From: Metabacillus crassostreae | GTDB taxonomy: Bacteria; Bacillota; Bacilli; Bacillales; Bacillaceae | Reading direction: 5' to 3' | Length of the DNA: 64,000 nt | Assembly (NCBI RefSeq): GCF_016908395.1 | Contig: NZ_JAFBDU010000001.1 | Span: forward strand, 1-64,000 | Part shown: piece by piece, positions 63,044 through 64,000 of the stretch | Numbering within the stretch: the first letter of the stretch is position 1 | Layout of the letters: every line of letters begins with the position of its first letter | Made by a program: the position numbers and the translations under genes | Notes under the pieces: model-generated | What the model was told of the DNA's origin: nothing | What the model saw: only the letters and a program-made list of their open reading frames with translations | The model's database searches: none

Positions 63044-64000
63044 ATGGATAAAAAAATAATTTTTAGCATAATAGTATCCCTTCTTATTTTAGTTTTTGGT
63101 GTATTTGGCTATTTTTATACAAAAAACTACACAGCCTCAAAGATCTATTCTGAATCAACTATACTTAAGAAAAACAGTGAAGAAAATAGTACTCAAACAA
63201 TTCCAGAAATAAAAGAAATAATTAGAGAATCACAGAAAAAGGTAGTTATGGTAGAATTAGAGGATGGGACTGTGGGTTCTGGTTTTTTGTATAATGAACA
63301 TGGTGACATTATTACAAATGCGCATGTTGTTGATGGTGCATCTTCTGTCAAGATCCGTACTACAGATGCGAAAGGTTATGATGGTGAAGTTATCGGAATT
63401 AGCACTGAAACAGATATAGCAGTAGTAAGAGTTGAAGGGCTAAAAAATATTGAACCTTTAACACTCTCTCCAAGTACTGAGCTTGAAATTGGTGATGAAA
63501 TTCTAGCTCTGGGCAGTCCTTTAGGATTTCAAAATACTGTTACAACAGGAATTATTAGTGGTACGGACAGAGAATTAAACGTAGAGCCGTATATATATGA
63601 AAATGTCTATCAAATATCTGCTCCGATTGCACCTGGTAATAGTGGGGGGCCTTTATTAGACCGTAAATCTGGACATGTTGTTGGTATTAACTCAGCACGC
63701 ATAGAACAAGGAAATATAGGCTTCAGTATTCCTATAAGTGCTGTGCTGCCACTAGTTAATGGATGGTCAGAAACGCCAATGAGAAACCTCCCATCAGTTA
63801 CTTCTTTTGACATTGCATCCAAAGTTAATGTGAATAAAATGCTAGAAACCTCTGATTATCTAATTAATTATTTTATTGAAAGTATTAATTTTAGAGATTT
63901 TGTAACAGCTTATTCACTTTTAGGCAGTGATTGGCAATCAAATGTTAAATATGAAACATTTCGAGAGAAATATTTGCATATTAATGCTATAAAGATCATT
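63044..64000 (+). CDS. Membrane-anchored trypsin-like serine protease, 3' truncated by window end
   Basis: The first 319 codons are visible. An N-terminal membrane anchor (about 5-25) is followed by a DegP/HtrA-like protease domain with H94 (TNAHVV), D124 (TDIAVVRV) and S200 (APGNSGGP), so the triad is complete. No PDZ domain follows; instead a helical segment (DYLINYFIESINFRDFVTAY, about 283 on) looks like an NTF2-type fold. The start ATG 63044 uses AAAGGAT within the previous gene's end. Surely co-transcribed with the zinc-ribbon gene. Confidence 0.85.
   Translation, partial: MDKKIIFSIIVSLLILVFGVFGYFYTKNYTASKIYSESTILKKNSEENSTQTIPEIKEIIRESQKKVVMVELEDGTVGSGFLYNEHGDIITNAHVVDGASSVKIRTTDAKGYDGEVIGISTETDIAVVRVEGLKNIEPLTLSPSTELEIGDEILALGSPLGFQNTVTTGIISGTDRELNVEPYIYENVYQISAPIAPGNSGGPLLDRKSGHVVGINSARIEQGNIGFSIPISAVLPLVNGWSETPMRNLPSVTSFDIASKVNVNKMLETSDYLINYFIESINFRDFVTAYSLLGSDWQSNVKYETFREKYLHINAIKII

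Noticed and set aside
1..64000. CRISPR arrays, prophage genes, tRNA genes, attachment sites
   Set aside because: No regularly spaced repeats, phage structural or integrase genes, or tRNA-like cloverleaf sequences were seen.

Overview
The window is an AT-rich chromosomal segment of a spore-forming member of the Bacillaceae (Bacillus or a close relative). The evidence is spore-coat protein CotD under a sigma-K type promoter, several small acid-soluble spore proteins (SspM, SspL, CsgA and others), type B RNase P RNA, GpsB, and a gene order that follows the B. subtilis ponA-recU-ypp-ypr-yps-ypb-ypd-ypg-ilvD-thyB-dfrA-ilvA-ypm segment almost gene for gene. Strong GGAGG-type ribosome binding sites and frequent TTG/GTG starts fit this.

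Layout. 1-150: the first codons of an IS1182-type transposase beside nested hairpins. 185-3637: ponA (PBP1A) and recU, leftward. 3764-8600: yppC, sspM, yppD, yppE, yppG and a series of very small, mostly sporulation-type genes, ending with an Hsp20 protein. 8999-12540: the mrfA-mrfB (yprA-yprB) DNA repair pair with a LexA-like site upstream. 12660-16230: cotD, ypsA, gpsB, rnpB, ypsC. 17086-20665: the DinG/XPD-type helicase ypvA and carboxypeptidase ypwA. 20820-23850: an accessory patch with two small CxxCxGxG proteins, a PH/SHOCT protein, CheX and a GNAT acetyltransferase. 24135-30300: type III polyketide synthase bpsA with its methyltransferase bpsB, a Fur-box-associated 29-residue microprotein, dynA and ypbS. 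30412-37610: spore proteins, the exonuclease ypcP, sspL, an EamA transporter, two RNase H-fold proteins, cspD and an orphan HPr. 38100-41454: membrane hydrolase, ugtP and metA, leftward. 42124-50290: an unknown gene behind a long non-coding region, bsaA, ypgQ, an NlpC/P60 endopeptidase, ypgR, ilvD, brxA, ypiP. 50714-53690: ypjP, a lethal-factor-type metalloprotease, thyA and dfrA. 53825-64000: yplQ, ilvA, ypmP, degV, an atypical nucleoside hydrolase, sco, ypmR-ypmS, and a membrane zinc-ribbon/FxLYD protein followed by a trypsin-like protease that runs off the end.

Functional themes are cell envelope synthesis and division (ponA, gpsB, ugtP, NlpC/P60), DNA repair and recombination (recU, mrfAB, ypvA, ypcP), nucleotide and amino acid metabolism (thyA-dfrA, ilvD, ilvA, metA) and sporulation. 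No CRISPR array, prophage, restriction system or canonical defence island is visible; DynA is the only protein here with a known anti-phage link. The less-described material lies in the microproteins, the two dispersed repeat families, the unknown gene at 42124, the metalloprotease at 51620 and the zinc-ribbon/protease pair at the right edge. At least fifteen genes of 25-66 codons were located by reading ribosome binding sites and codons directly.
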